DNA of 64,000 nucleotides, from positions 11,598 to 75,597 of the forward strand of contig NZ_JAYFNG010000053.1 in NCBI RefSeq assembly GCF_034933565.1, in the 5' to 3' direction. The position numbers and the translations under genes were made by a program. The notes under the pieces were generated by a model. It was given only the letters and a program-made list of their open reading frames with translations. It did no database searches and was not told the DNA's origin. Positions 51,487 through 59,230 of this stretch are shown here, one piece after another. Within the stretch, counting starts at the first letter, position 1. Every line of letters starts with the position of its first letter. Origin of the DNA: Raineyella sp034933565. GTDB taxonomy: Bacteria > Actinomycetota > Actinomycetes > Propionibacteriales > Propionibacteriaceae.

Positions 51487-52410
51487 TCAGGAGGGCTGGC
51501 CTCCCCTGATCTCTTCCTCATCGAGCGGGCCGATCTCCTCGGCACGGTCGCGGATCAGCGCCAGCGGGCACTCGGCATGGGCCATCACGCCGCGGACCAC
51601 GCCCCCGACACCGAACCCGGCCGTCGTGTGCACACCCAACCAGAGCAGATCGAGCTCCTTGGAACGGGCGACCATCTCCTTCACCGGGTGGCCCTGGACG
51701 ACGTGGCTGGTCACGGTGACGTCGGGGTAGCGCTTCTGCAGCGGCGCCAGCAGCGCCTGGACGCCGCCCTCGGCAGCGGCACCGGCCACGTCGACGGCGT
51801 GGTCACCGGTGCGACGGACCGCGCCGGGCACGTCCCAGACGTGGATGACCTCGAGGGCCACCTTGCGCAGCGCGGCCTCGGCGAACGCCGCGGACAGCGC
51901 CGCGGCACCGTTGGCGGTGGCGTCGACCCCGACACCGATCCGCCCCTCGCGACCGGTCGCGCCCGGCGACGACGCTGCGGAGATCATCACCACCGGGCAA
52001 TGGGCGGTGGCGGCCACGCCGACACTGGTCGAGCCGACGAAGATCCGCTCCAGACCGGACAGCGAACGTCGGCCGACGACGAGCAGGTCGGCGGTCCGCG
52101 ACAGCTTGGTGAGCGCAGCGGTGGCATTGCCCATCACGACCTCGGTGCGGATCCGGTCGGCGGGGAACCCCTCGGCCTGCGCGGCCTCGGACGCCTCGCT
52201 GACGACCTGCATCCCGGCCTCGTGCAGCACGGTCGGGTCGTAGACGACTCCCCAGGCCCCGGCCAGGATCGCGTCATCCACGACATGGGCGATCAACAGG
52301 TCATCGCCACGCAGTTCGGCCGCCCCCCGGGCGTACGAGAGAGCTCGGTTGGCGTCCGGAGATCCGTCGACACCGACCAGGACGACACCACGGGAATCTG
52401 ATTCACTCAT
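51487..52410 (-). CDS. Universal stress protein, tandem UspA domains
   Basis: A 307-residue protein with two UspA domains (about 8-150 and 158-295). The first has VVLVGVDGSPDANRALSYA and the G-x2-G-x9-GS nucleotide motif (VGRRSLSGLERIFVGSTS); the second begins GRIGVGVDATANGAAAL and ends VRGVMAHAECPLALIR. ATG 52410 follows GGAGG. Its stop overlaps the probable hrpA start region, so hrpA may be cotranscribed. Confidence 0.92.
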   Translation of the reverse strand: MSESDSRGVVLVGVDGSPDANRALSYARGAAELRGDDLLIAHVVDDAILAGAWGVVYDPTVLHEAGMQVVSEASEAAQAEGFPADRIRTEVVMGNATAALTKLSRTADLLVVGRRSLSGLERIFVGSTSVGVAATAHCPVVMISAASSPGATGREGRIGVGVDATANGAAALSAAFAEAALRKVALEVIHVWDVPGAVRRTGDHAVDVAGAAAEGGVQALLAPLQKRYPDVTVTSHVVQGHPVKEMVARSKELDLLWLGVHTTAGFGVGGVVRGVMAHAECPLALIRDRAEEIGPLDEEEIRGGQPS

Positions 52411-52434
52411 CACTGCCTCCTGTTGTCGAGTCTG

Positions 52435-52848
52435 TCACTTCTCCTCGCGGTCCACCACGCGTCCGCTGATTTCGCGCACCTGCACTGTGATGAACAGATC
52501 ACGGTCCCCCTTCGCCCACGGCATCGGGCCGTCCGCCCGCAGCGCCGTGAGCTGGGCCTCGTCGGCCGGTGTGGACGAGACGCCCTGCAGCATCACGCTC
52601 CAGCCGTTGCCCGTCGAGACGTCGATGTCGTCCACCTGGAAGGACACCTCGTGACCCTCGGCGAGCTCGGCGAGCACCGACGCGCGCGACGTACGGAAGA
52701 CCACCATGCCGTTGCGCACCACGTAGTTGACCGGCAGGATCAGCAGTCCCGCCACCGGGGAGGTCCAGGCCACCCGGCCGACCTCCTGGGTCCGCAACAG
52801 GGCGCGACAGTCATCAGGGTCGAGCGCCGCGAACATGCCTTCGTGCAT
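52435..52848 (-). CDS. Pyridoxamine 5'-phosphate oxidase-like flavin-binding protein
   Basis: A 137-residue split-barrel protein: LLRTQEVGRVAWTSP, ILPVNYVVRNGMVVFRT and VSFQVDDIDVSTGNGWSVMLQG match the short mycobacterial-type PNPOx-like family that binds FMN, F420 or heme. Cofactor unknown. ATG 52848 follows GGAGGAGG. Upstream of the stress protein gene and in the same direction, which suggests a stress-related operon. Confidence 0.87.
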   Translation of the reverse strand: MHEGMFAALDPDDCRALLRTQEVGRVAWTSPVAGLLILPVNYVVRNGMVVFRTSRASVLAELAEGHEVSFQVDDIDVSTGNGWSVMLQGVSSTPADEAQLTALRADGPMPWAKGDRDLFITVQVREISGRVVDREEK

Positions 52849-52896
52849 GGTCCTCCTCCGTCTTTTCTCGTCCGATGCTACTGGAGCCGGGTCGCT

Positions 52897-53814
52897 TCAC
52901 TCGACCTCGAACGTGGTGTGACCGCCGAGCTTGTGGGCGAGTTCGTCGTCGATGCCGTCGGCGATGTCGCTCATGATCCGTACCGCCTGATGAAGGTGGG
53001 CCGGGACGAACGGGTGGGTGAGCACGGACAGACTGGCGAACACCTTGTCCCGGACCAGGTGGAACTTGACCATCCGGGCGTCCGCGTTGAGGTCGTTGAG
53101 CACCTCTGCCGCCCGTGACCGACCCGCCACGTCGTGGACGATCACCGAGAAGAGGATCAGTTCACGCCCATCCTGGGAGACCCGCAGGAAGAGCATCGCC
53201 GACCCGACCCGCAGCGCGATGTCGCCCTCGTGGTCGCGCAGCGGCGCGTGACCGAACATCTCGGTGAGCTCGGCCTCGATCATGTCGTTGAGGTGCTGGG
53301 TGTCGACCGGGATGATGGCCATCACATCCTCGGCATCGAACTCCGTCGCCCCGGCCAACGGCTCCGGACGCGGGGTGAGCACCTCGGCGAGGTGATCAGG
53401 GGCCAGGAACACCGGATGCTGGACGCCGAAGACGTCCCGCAACGCCCCCACCGCGGCGGCAGCGAGCCGGTCGGAGGCCTCCTGGTCCATCTCCATCCAG
53501 AAGTTCGCCGTCGGGCGCGGCCCCTCGTTGGTCGGCGCCGACCAGCCGAGACGCTCCATCAGGGCCAGTTCCTCCGACCCGAGCTGGTAGTCCTCGCCGA
53601 GCACCGAGTTGCTGGAGGCCTCCGCCCGGATCGTCGTGCGGTCCACGGCGGTGAACATGACGTACGGCACCTGGCTCTCGTCCACGGCCACGCAGCCGAT
53701 GGTGAAGTCGGCGGAGTCATCGATCACCGAGATCACCTCGGCGAGGCGCAGCTCGAACTCGTCCCAGGCCTGGGCGATGCTGCGATCGAGGTCGAAGTCT
53801 CCGTACTGGGGCAC
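52897..53814 (-). CDS. TY-Chap / YbjN-like peptide-binding chaperone-family protein
   Basis: A 305-residue actinobacterial protein with two alpha-beta domains: an N-terminal part (about 10-150) and a C-terminal T3SS-chaperone/YbjN-like part (about 165-300: LFSVIVHDVAGRSRAAEVLNDLN, HLVRDKVFASLSVL). No signal peptide. GTG 53814 is leaderless with TAGTTT 6 nt upstream. Function unknown; the family name rests on fold similarity. Confidence 0.75.
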   Translation of the reverse strand: MPQYGDFDLDRSIAQAWDEFELRLAEVISVIDDSADFTIGCVAVDESQVPYVMFTAVDRTTIRAEASSNSVLGEDYQLGSEELALMERLGWSAPTNEGPRPTANFWMEMDQEASDRLAAAAVGALRDVFGVQHPVFLAPDHLAEVLTPRPEPLAGATEFDAEDVMAIIPVDTQHLNDMIEAELTEMFGHAPLRDHEGDIALRVGSAMLFLRVSQDGRELILFSVIVHDVAGRSRAAEVLNDLNADARMVKFHLVRDKVFASLSVLTHPFVPAHLHQAVRIMSDIADGIDDELAHKLGGHTTFEVE

Positions 53815-53820
53815 GGCCCG

Positions 53821-53826
53821 AAACTA
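53821..53826 (-). promoter_or_regulatory. -10 element of the leaderless TY-Chap gene
   Basis: TAGTTT on the minus strand, 6 nt before GTG 53814. Confidence 0.6.
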
Positions 53827-53845
53827 GCGCACCGACGGGGGCACG

Positions 53846-54769
53846 TCACGACAGCAGAGCAGCGATCCCGAAAATGCTCAGCACCGACAGCACGGTCGAC
53901 ACGAAGATCGCGTCGCGCACCATCACCACCCCACGACCGTACGTCGTGGCGATCACGAAGACGTTCTGGGCGGTCGGCAACCCGGCCATGACCGTCACCG
54001 CCAGCAGGTCGGGCCGATCGAGCCGCATCACGAAGTGACCGAAGGCCCAGGCCACCAGTGGCATCGCGACCAGCTTCAGGGTGGTCTGGAGGGCGAGGAC
54101 CGGGCCCGCGCCACGGTCCGGCCGCGGGCCGAGCCGCAGCGAGATGCCGAAGGCCATCAGCACCCCGGGCACCGCCATCGCACCGATCATGGACAGCGGC
54201 GCCTCGAGCAGGGCGGGGATCCGGATCCCCCGCACCGACAGCAGGACCCCGACCAGGGTCGCGATCGTCAGCGGGTTGCGGAGGAAGCGGCCGACGAAGG
54301 CCCGGACGGTGAAACGCACCTCGGTGCCGGTGCTGAGGTCGAGCAGGGCCAGCCCGACCGGCTGGAGGAACAGCAGCTGGGTCAGCATCACCGGCACCAC
54401 CCGGGTGGGTGAGTCAAGGACGTAGGTGGCGATCGGCAGCCCGAGGTTGCCCGCATTGACGTACGCCGATGCGAATGCGCCGGTGACCGTCTCGGCCATC
54501 GGCAGCTTCCAGACGAACCGCGCCGCCGCCACCCACACCAGGATCATCGCGGCGATGGACACCAGTGAGGCGGCCAGGTCGGCCGAGAGGACGGCCGAAA
54601 TGTCCTCCTTCGCCATCATCGTCACGAAGAGCACCGGCATGGCGACGTAGAAGGACAGCGTGCCGAGCATGTTCTGGGTCTGTTCGGTGAAGACACCGAG
54701 GTGTGCCATCAGGTAGCCCACCCCGACGACGACCCCGATGACGAAGAAGCCCGACAACACACCCTGCAC
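53846..54769 (-). CDS. AEC family transporter (auxin efflux carrier type)
   Basis: A 307-residue membrane protein with ten hydrophobic segments in two five-helix halves: FFVIGVVVGVGYLMAHLG at the start, ASAYVNAGNLGLPIATYVL (the conserved NxGN(L)GLP motif), and AVTVMAGLPTAQNVFVIAT near the end. Substrate unknown, typically an organic acid or malonate. GTG 54769 is chosen because TACAGT lies 8 nt upstream; the frame is open to 55150 but would overlap the divergent gene. Confidence 0.87.
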   Translation of the reverse strand: MQGVLSGFFVIGVVVGVGYLMAHLGVFTEQTQNMLGTLSFYVAMPVLFVTMMAKEDISAVLSADLAASLVSIAAMILVWVAAARFVWKLPMAETVTGAFASAYVNAGNLGLPIATYVLDSPTRVVPVMLTQLLFLQPVGLALLDLSTGTEVRFTVRAFVGRFLRNPLTIATLVGVLLSVRGIRIPALLEAPLSMIGAMAVPGVLMAFGISLRLGPRPDRGAGPVLALQTTLKLVAMPLVAWAFGHFVMRLDRPDLLAVTVMAGLPTAQNVFVIATTYGRGVVMVRDAIFVSTVLSVLSIFGIAALLS

Positions 54770-54942
54770 GGCCTCCCACTGTAGGCCGGGGCCGCCCCGC
54801 GGCACCGGTACCCCCACCGGAGCCGGGGCACGGGTGCCCCACCGGAGGCCGGCCCGCGGACCCGGGCGCACCGCCGCCACCGGGGCGGGCCCGGGCACAC
54901 CGCTGTCACCGTCGACCGGGAGGCCGGCCCGGTGCGAGCTGA

Positions 54943-54948
54943 GATACT
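54943..54948 (+). promoter_or_regulatory. -10-like element of the Pro-rich membrane protein gene
   Basis: GATACT ends 6 nt before ATG 54955. It departs by one base from the 7-nt spacing of the other ATG genes. Confidence 0.4.
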
Positions 54949-54954
54949 GGCACC

Positions 54955-56304
54955 ATGACAGCTCCCCAGCAGCCGTCGACGCCGCCCCCCGGAAGGCCGG
55001 GGCTGCCCCCGGCGGCCCCCTTCGGCGCCGATCCGGTGAGTGCCCCGGCACCGGTGTGGGGACGGTCGTCCGCGCAGACCACTCCGGATCGGGCCGGGCG
55101 ACCCACCCCGGATCGGGCCGCGGCACCCGCCGCAGATCCTGGTGCGCCACGAACGGTCGTGATGCCTGCCGTCACCGTCGACCGGCCATCGGCTCCCGGC
55201 CCGGTGTCGGCTCCGACCCCACATCGCGCGCCCACCCGCGGCCCTGCCCATGCCGGATCGCGGGCCCCGGCCCGTGCCGCATCACGGCCCCCTGCCCACC
55301 GACGACGGCACCGGCCAGGAGTGCTGATCGGTGTTGCGGTAGCCCTGGTGCTCATCGTCGGGGCAGCGTTCTTCCTCTGGGGCTATTTCCGGGCGCAGCA
55401 GTACGACGCTCGGCTGGCGGCCGACCGGTCCGCGGCCCGGCAGGTCACCGAGAGGTACCTGGGTGCACTGCGCGACGCCGATGCGGCGGCCGCACTCGAC
55501 ACGGCGGCAGAACGCCCCCACGATGCGTCCCTGCTGACTGACGAGGCCCTGGGGGCCGCCCGCGACAACGGCGGAGTCTCCGGCATCAGGATCGGCGAGG
55601 CGACCATCGCCCAGGACCGGGCCAAGCACCTCATCGGCGACACCGGGACGGTGGCGGTGCACTACCTCGTCGGCAGCTCCGCGGTCGACGTCGCCCTGCC
55701 GGTCTCCAGGGTGGGCTCGCACTGGAAGATGGCGGCGGTGACTGCCAGGGTCGACCTGGGCGGTGGGGCCCCGCCCCGTACCGTCGACGGGAAGGCGCCG
55801 GGCACGACGACTGTGGACCTGTTCCCCGGCAGCTACCGGATCGGCACGACGTCACCCTTCGTGACCCTGGCCGAGTCGAGCCTGGTGGTGACCGCTCCCG
55901 ATCCGCTGGCCGCGGCATCGATGAAGTGGTCCGGAGGGTCACCAGGGCTGTCGGCGCAGGCCCGCAGCCGGATCACCGACGCGGCGCGAGAGTCACTCTC
56001 CGCATGCCTGGACCAGCAGTCGCTGACCCCGGCGGGCTGCCCGATCGCGATCTCGACCGGGTCCTCGATCACCATCGATCCGGCCACGATCCGGTACACC
56101 CTGCTGGACGCCCCCTGGTCGGCGGCGACGGTGTCCTTCGACCCGACCACCGGAGGCGCCACCGGGCAGGTGACCCTGCATTACCGTCTCGACGCCTCCG
56201 CCAGGAACGGGGACGTCGAGGGGGTCGTCCGGCAGGACTACCGCTACGACGCGACCTTCGCCGCGGACCTGTCGGGGACCGGTCCGGCGATCACCTGGAA
56301 GTGA
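54955..56304 (+). CDS. Single-pass membrane protein with disordered Pro-rich cytoplasmic region
   Basis: A 449-residue protein of no family I recognise. Residues 1-120 are Pro/Ala/Arg-rich and probably disordered and cytoplasmic, with RRRHRP just before one transmembrane helix (about 122-143, GVLIGVAVALVLIVGAAFFLWGY). The extracytoplasmic part has a short helical domain (about 150-255) and a beta-rich domain with a cysteine pair (SACLDQQSLTPAGCP). The overall design resembles actinobacterial DUF4878-like membrane proteins, but I cannot assign it. Its last 14 nt overlap the end of the convergent SulP gene. Confidence 0.75.
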   Translation: MTAPQQPSTPPPGRPGLPPAAPFGADPVSAPAPVWGRSSAQTTPDRAGRPTPDRAAAPAADPGAPRTVVMPAVTVDRPSAPGPVSAPTPHRAPTRGPAHAGSRAPARAASRPPAHRRRHRPGVLIGVAVALVLIVGAAFFLWGYFRAQQYDARLAADRSAARQVTERYLGALRDADAAAALDTAAERPHDASLLTDEALGAARDNGGVSGIRIGEATIAQDRAKHLIGDTGTVAVHYLVGSSAVDVALPVSRVGSHWKMAAVTARVDLGGGAPPRTVDGKAPGTTTVDLFPGSYRIGTTSPFVTLAESSLVVTAPDPLAAASMKWSGGSPGLSAQARSRITDAARESLSACLDQQSLTPAGCPIAISTGSSITIDPATIRYTLLDAPWSAATVSFDPTTGGATGQVTLHYRLDASARNGDVEGVVRQDYRYDATFAADLSGTGPAITWK

Positions 56305-58135
56305 CCGGAGGCTCCTCCGGGCCGTCCGGGCCGCTGGGGCCCTCCGCCGGAGACCGGGGAGCGTCGGAGGACGCGACGGGATGGTGTCGGGACCACTCCT
56401 CGTACGCCGAGATCGCGGTCGGCAGGGTGGGGAACACATAGTCGCGGCCGACCGCATCGATGATCCCGGCCCGCTCCAGCTGGGCGATGGCCTCCTCGTT
56501 GAGCCGGGCGATGGCGAACCGGATGCCGTGCTCGTCCAGCATCCGGCGCAGCTGTTCCATCTCGTCGCCGGCCGTGAGGTCGACCTCTCCGTTCGCCTCC
56601 GCGTTCAGCAGGAACCAGCGGGTCGGGGTGTCGGCCGAGAGCGCCGCCTGCAGCGCACGGCGACGGAAGTCGACCGAGTTAGCGAAGAACAGCGGTGCGT
56701 CGTAGCGGTAGACGACCAGCCCGGGCACCGGCTGGGCGGCCGGGGTGTCGGCTGTGTCGTACATGCCGGGTGTGCCGGGGACCCGCCCGAGCACCGCCTC
56801 CGCCGGCGCGGTGAGCCTGCGGAGCAGGTCGATGATGGACAGGCCGACCGCGATGGCGATCCCGATCAGCACGTCGAAGGCGATCACTCCGGCGGCGGTG
56901 AGGATGGCCAGGATCAGCTCGCTGCGCCGGAACCGGGCGACCCGCCGCCACTCCCGCAGGTCGATCAGCTTCAGGGCCGCGAAGATCACCACTGCCCCGA
57001 GCGCCGCCGAGGGGAACGCTCCGATCACCGGCCCGAGGAAGAACAGGGTCGCCAGGACACAGGCCAGTGACACCACCGACGCCAGCTGTGTCCGGCTGCC
57101 CATCGCCGCCCCCAGGGCCGTACGACTGCCGCTGCTGCTGACCGGGAACCCCCCGGACAGACCCGCCGCCGCATTCGCCGCCGCCAGGGCGAGGAACTCC
57201 TGGTCCGGATCGATCTCCCGGCCCTGCCGGGTGGCGAACGAACGGCCGGTGAGCACGTTGTCGGTGTAGCCGACCAGCCCCACCCCGACCGCGACGGGGA
57301 CCATCTCGCGCCAGGGGATGCCGCTGAAATCGGGCGGGCCGAACGGGGGCAGCCCCGCGGGCACCTGGCCGACGACCCCGATCCCGGCGCCGGTGAGGCC
57401 GAGGGCGGCCACCACCCCCGCCGAGACGACCATCGCGATCAGCGGCCCGGGCCACCGCGACGCGAAGTGCTCCATCAGCAGCAGGGCGGCCAGGACGGCG
57501 ACGGCCAGCACGGCGGTCGGCCAGTGGAACTGGGCGGAGTTGGCGACCAGGCTGCTGATTTCCCGGTAGGTGCTACGCCCGTCGGTGGCGATCCGGGTCG
57601 TCCGGCCCAGTTGGCTGATGATCATCAGCACGGCGATCCCGGTCATGTAGCCGAGCAGGACCGGCTTGGAGAAGAACTGGGAGAGGAAGCCCAGCCGGCT
57701 CGCCCAGCCGACGAAACACACCATCGCGACGGTGAGGGCGAGGACCGCGGCCAGGGTCGCGCGCTGCCGCGGGTCGGCGTCCGGGGCCAGGGTGGCGATC
57801 GCGGTGGCGGTCATCAGGGCCGTGGTGGACTCCGGGCCGACCGACAGCTGTCGGGAACTGCCGAGGAACGTGTAGAGGGCCAGGGGACCCACGATCGCCC
57901 ACAGCCCCGTCACCGGCGGCAGGCCGGCGACCCCGGCGTACGCCATCACCTGGGGGACGAGGTAGGCGGCCACCGTGACGCCGGCCAATAGGTCACCGCG
58001 CAGCCAGCGGCGCTGATAGTGGCGCAGCACCTGCACCCCCGGGAGCAGCCGGGTGAGGCCCGAGTGCCCGGCACCGGACCCGGTGCCGGTGCCGGTCGAC
58101 GGTTCCGCGGATCCCGGCCCGGCAGCGGCTGTCAT
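56291..58135 (-). CDS. SulP family anion transporter with STAS domain
   Basis: A 614-residue transporter: about 12-14 membrane segments (residues 25-430) with the family blocks AGVTVAAYLVPQVMAYAGVAGLPP and TGGFPVSSSGSRTA-like GLSGGFPVSSSGSRT, then a C-terminal STAS domain (about 465-590: LVVYRYDAPLFFANS). Substrate may be sulfate, bicarbonate or another anion. ATG 58135 is chosen because TACGAT sits 7 nt upstream; an ATG at 58144 would overlap that box. Overlaps the convergent upstream-strand gene by 14 nt. Confidence 0.9.
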   Translation of the reverse strand: MTAAAGPGSAEPSTGTGTGSGAGHSGLTRLLPGVQVLRHYQRRWLRGDLLAGVTVAAYLVPQVMAYAGVAGLPPVTGLWAIVGPLALYTFLGSSRQLSVGPESTTALMTATAIATLAPDADPRQRATLAAVLALTVAMVCFVGWASRLGFLSQFFSKPVLLGYMTGIAVLMIISQLGRTTRIATDGRSTYREISSLVANSAQFHWPTAVLAVAVLAALLLMEHFASRWPGPLIAMVVSAGVVAALGLTGAGIGVVGQVPAGLPPFGPPDFSGIPWREMVPVAVGVGLVGYTDNVLTGRSFATRQGREIDPDQEFLALAAANAAAGLSGGFPVSSSGSRTALGAAMGSRTQLASVVSLACVLATLFFLGPVIGAFPSAALGAVVIFAALKLIDLREWRRVARFRRSELILAILTAAGVIAFDVLIGIAIAVGLSIIDLLRRLTAPAEAVLGRVPGTPGMYDTADTPAAQPVPGLVVYRYDAPLFFANSVDFRRRALQAALSADTPTRWFLLNAEANGEVDLTAGDEMEQLRRMLDEHGIRFAIARLNEEAIAQLERAGIIDAVGRDYVFPTLPTAISAYEEWSRHHPVASSDAPRSPAEGPSGPDGPEEPPVTSR

Positions 58136-58142
58136 GGTCCCC

Positions 58143-58148
58143 ATCGTA
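58143..58148 (-). promoter_or_regulatory. -10 element of the leaderless SulP gene
   Basis: TACGAT on the minus strand, 7 nt before ATG 58135. Confidence 0.6.
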
Positions 58149-58171
58149 CGGATGTCCCGGCGGTCGACGGG

Positions 58172-58282
58172 GTGGATCCGTACGGCTGTTCGGTCACCCT
58201 CGGGTCGCGAGATGCTCCTGGGGCACCGGACCGATGCCGACTCCTGTGGATCCGTACGGCTGTGCGGTCACCCCCGGGTCGC
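58172..58282. repeat. 37-bp imperfect direct repeat spanning the ku stop
   Basis: Units at 58172-58208 and 58246-58282 (period 74) differ at only two positions; both begin GTGGATCCGTACGGCTGT. The second copy contains the last codons and stop of ku, the first lies in the gap before the SulP gene. Confidence 0.85.
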
Positions 58283-59158
58283 CCGGTGTTCCCCACCCTC
58301 TGCGGCCCTGCCTGCAGCGGGACCGTCCGCCGTGGCCCTGTCGGCGGCTGTGGTCTCCGCCGCCCAGTCACGCGAGCCGCCCCGCTTGCGCTCGAGGGAG
58401 GCCTGCAGTGCCGCCATCAGGTCGATCACCTCACCGCCGGTGGCCGCCGGTGCCGGGGCCGGCTCAGCGGTGATCACGCCCTCGTCGGCCGCGAGCCTGG
58501 CCTCGACGAGTTCCCTGAGCTGCACCTGGTAGTCGTCCACGTACATCGAGGGATCGAAGTCCTCGGACAGCTGCGCGACGAGCAGATTGGCCATCGCCTG
58601 CTCCGCCGCGGTCACCGGCGCGGTCGGCACCTGGCCGGCGAACTCCGGCTCGCGCACCTCGTCGGCCCACAGCAAGGACTGCAGCACCATCAGGTCACCG
58701 CGCACCCGCAGGACGCCGAGCCTGGTCCGCTGCCGCAGGGCGTACTTGACCACCGCGGTGCGGGCGGTCTGCTCCAGGGTCGACCGCAGCAGCAGGTACG
58801 GCTTGGCCGCCTTCTTGTCCGGCTCCAGGTAGTAGGCGGTGCCGAGGGTGAGCGGATCGATCTGCTCGCTGGGCACGAACTGCAGCACCTGGATCTCGTG
58901 GGCCGCCTCGGCGGGCAGTGCCTCGAGCTCGGCCTCGGTCAGCACGACCCGCCGGCCGTCGGCCTCGTACGCCTTGTCGATGTGCTCGTACCCGACGATC
59001 TCGCCGCACGTCTCGCAGCGGCGCTGGTAGCGGATCCGCCCGCCGTCGGCGTGATGGACCTGATGCAGCGGGACGTCATGCGACGACGCGGCGGTGTACA
59101 GCTTCACCGGCACATTGACCAGTCCGAAGGCGATCGCTCCGGCCCACATCGACCTCAT
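58268..59158 (-). CDS. ku: Ku-type end-binding protein of non-homologous end joining
   Basis: Binds broken double-strand DNA ends and recruits LigD. The 296-residue protein has the Ku core (about 1-250): MRSMWAGAIAFGLVNVPVKLY, CETCGEIVGYEHIDKAYE, FDPSMYVDDYQVQLRELVEA. The C-terminal 45 residues are Lys-poor and disordered, and short by comparison with other actinobacterial Ku proteins. The end lies in a 37-bp direct repeat. Divergent from ligD across 72 bp, with facing promoters. Confidence 0.94.
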   Translation of the reverse strand: MRSMWAGAIAFGLVNVPVKLYTAASSHDVPLHQVHHADGGRIRYQRRCETCGEIVGYEHIDKAYEADGRRVVLTEAELEALPAEAAHEIQVLQFVPSEQIDPLTLGTAYYLEPDKKAAKPYLLLRSTLEQTARTAVVKYALRQRTRLGVLRVRGDLMVLQSLLWADEVREPEFAGQVPTAPVTAAEQAMANLLVAQLSEDFDPSMYVDDYQVQLRELVEARLAADEGVITAEPAPAPAATGGEVIDLMAALQASLERKRGGSRDWAAETTAADRATADGPAAGRAAEGGEHRATRG

Positions 59159-59230
59159 GACTCCATTGAACCCGACAGATGTGATCGGCGAAACATACAG
59201 TGACCAGTAACGGCGGGCGATGGAGGTGCG

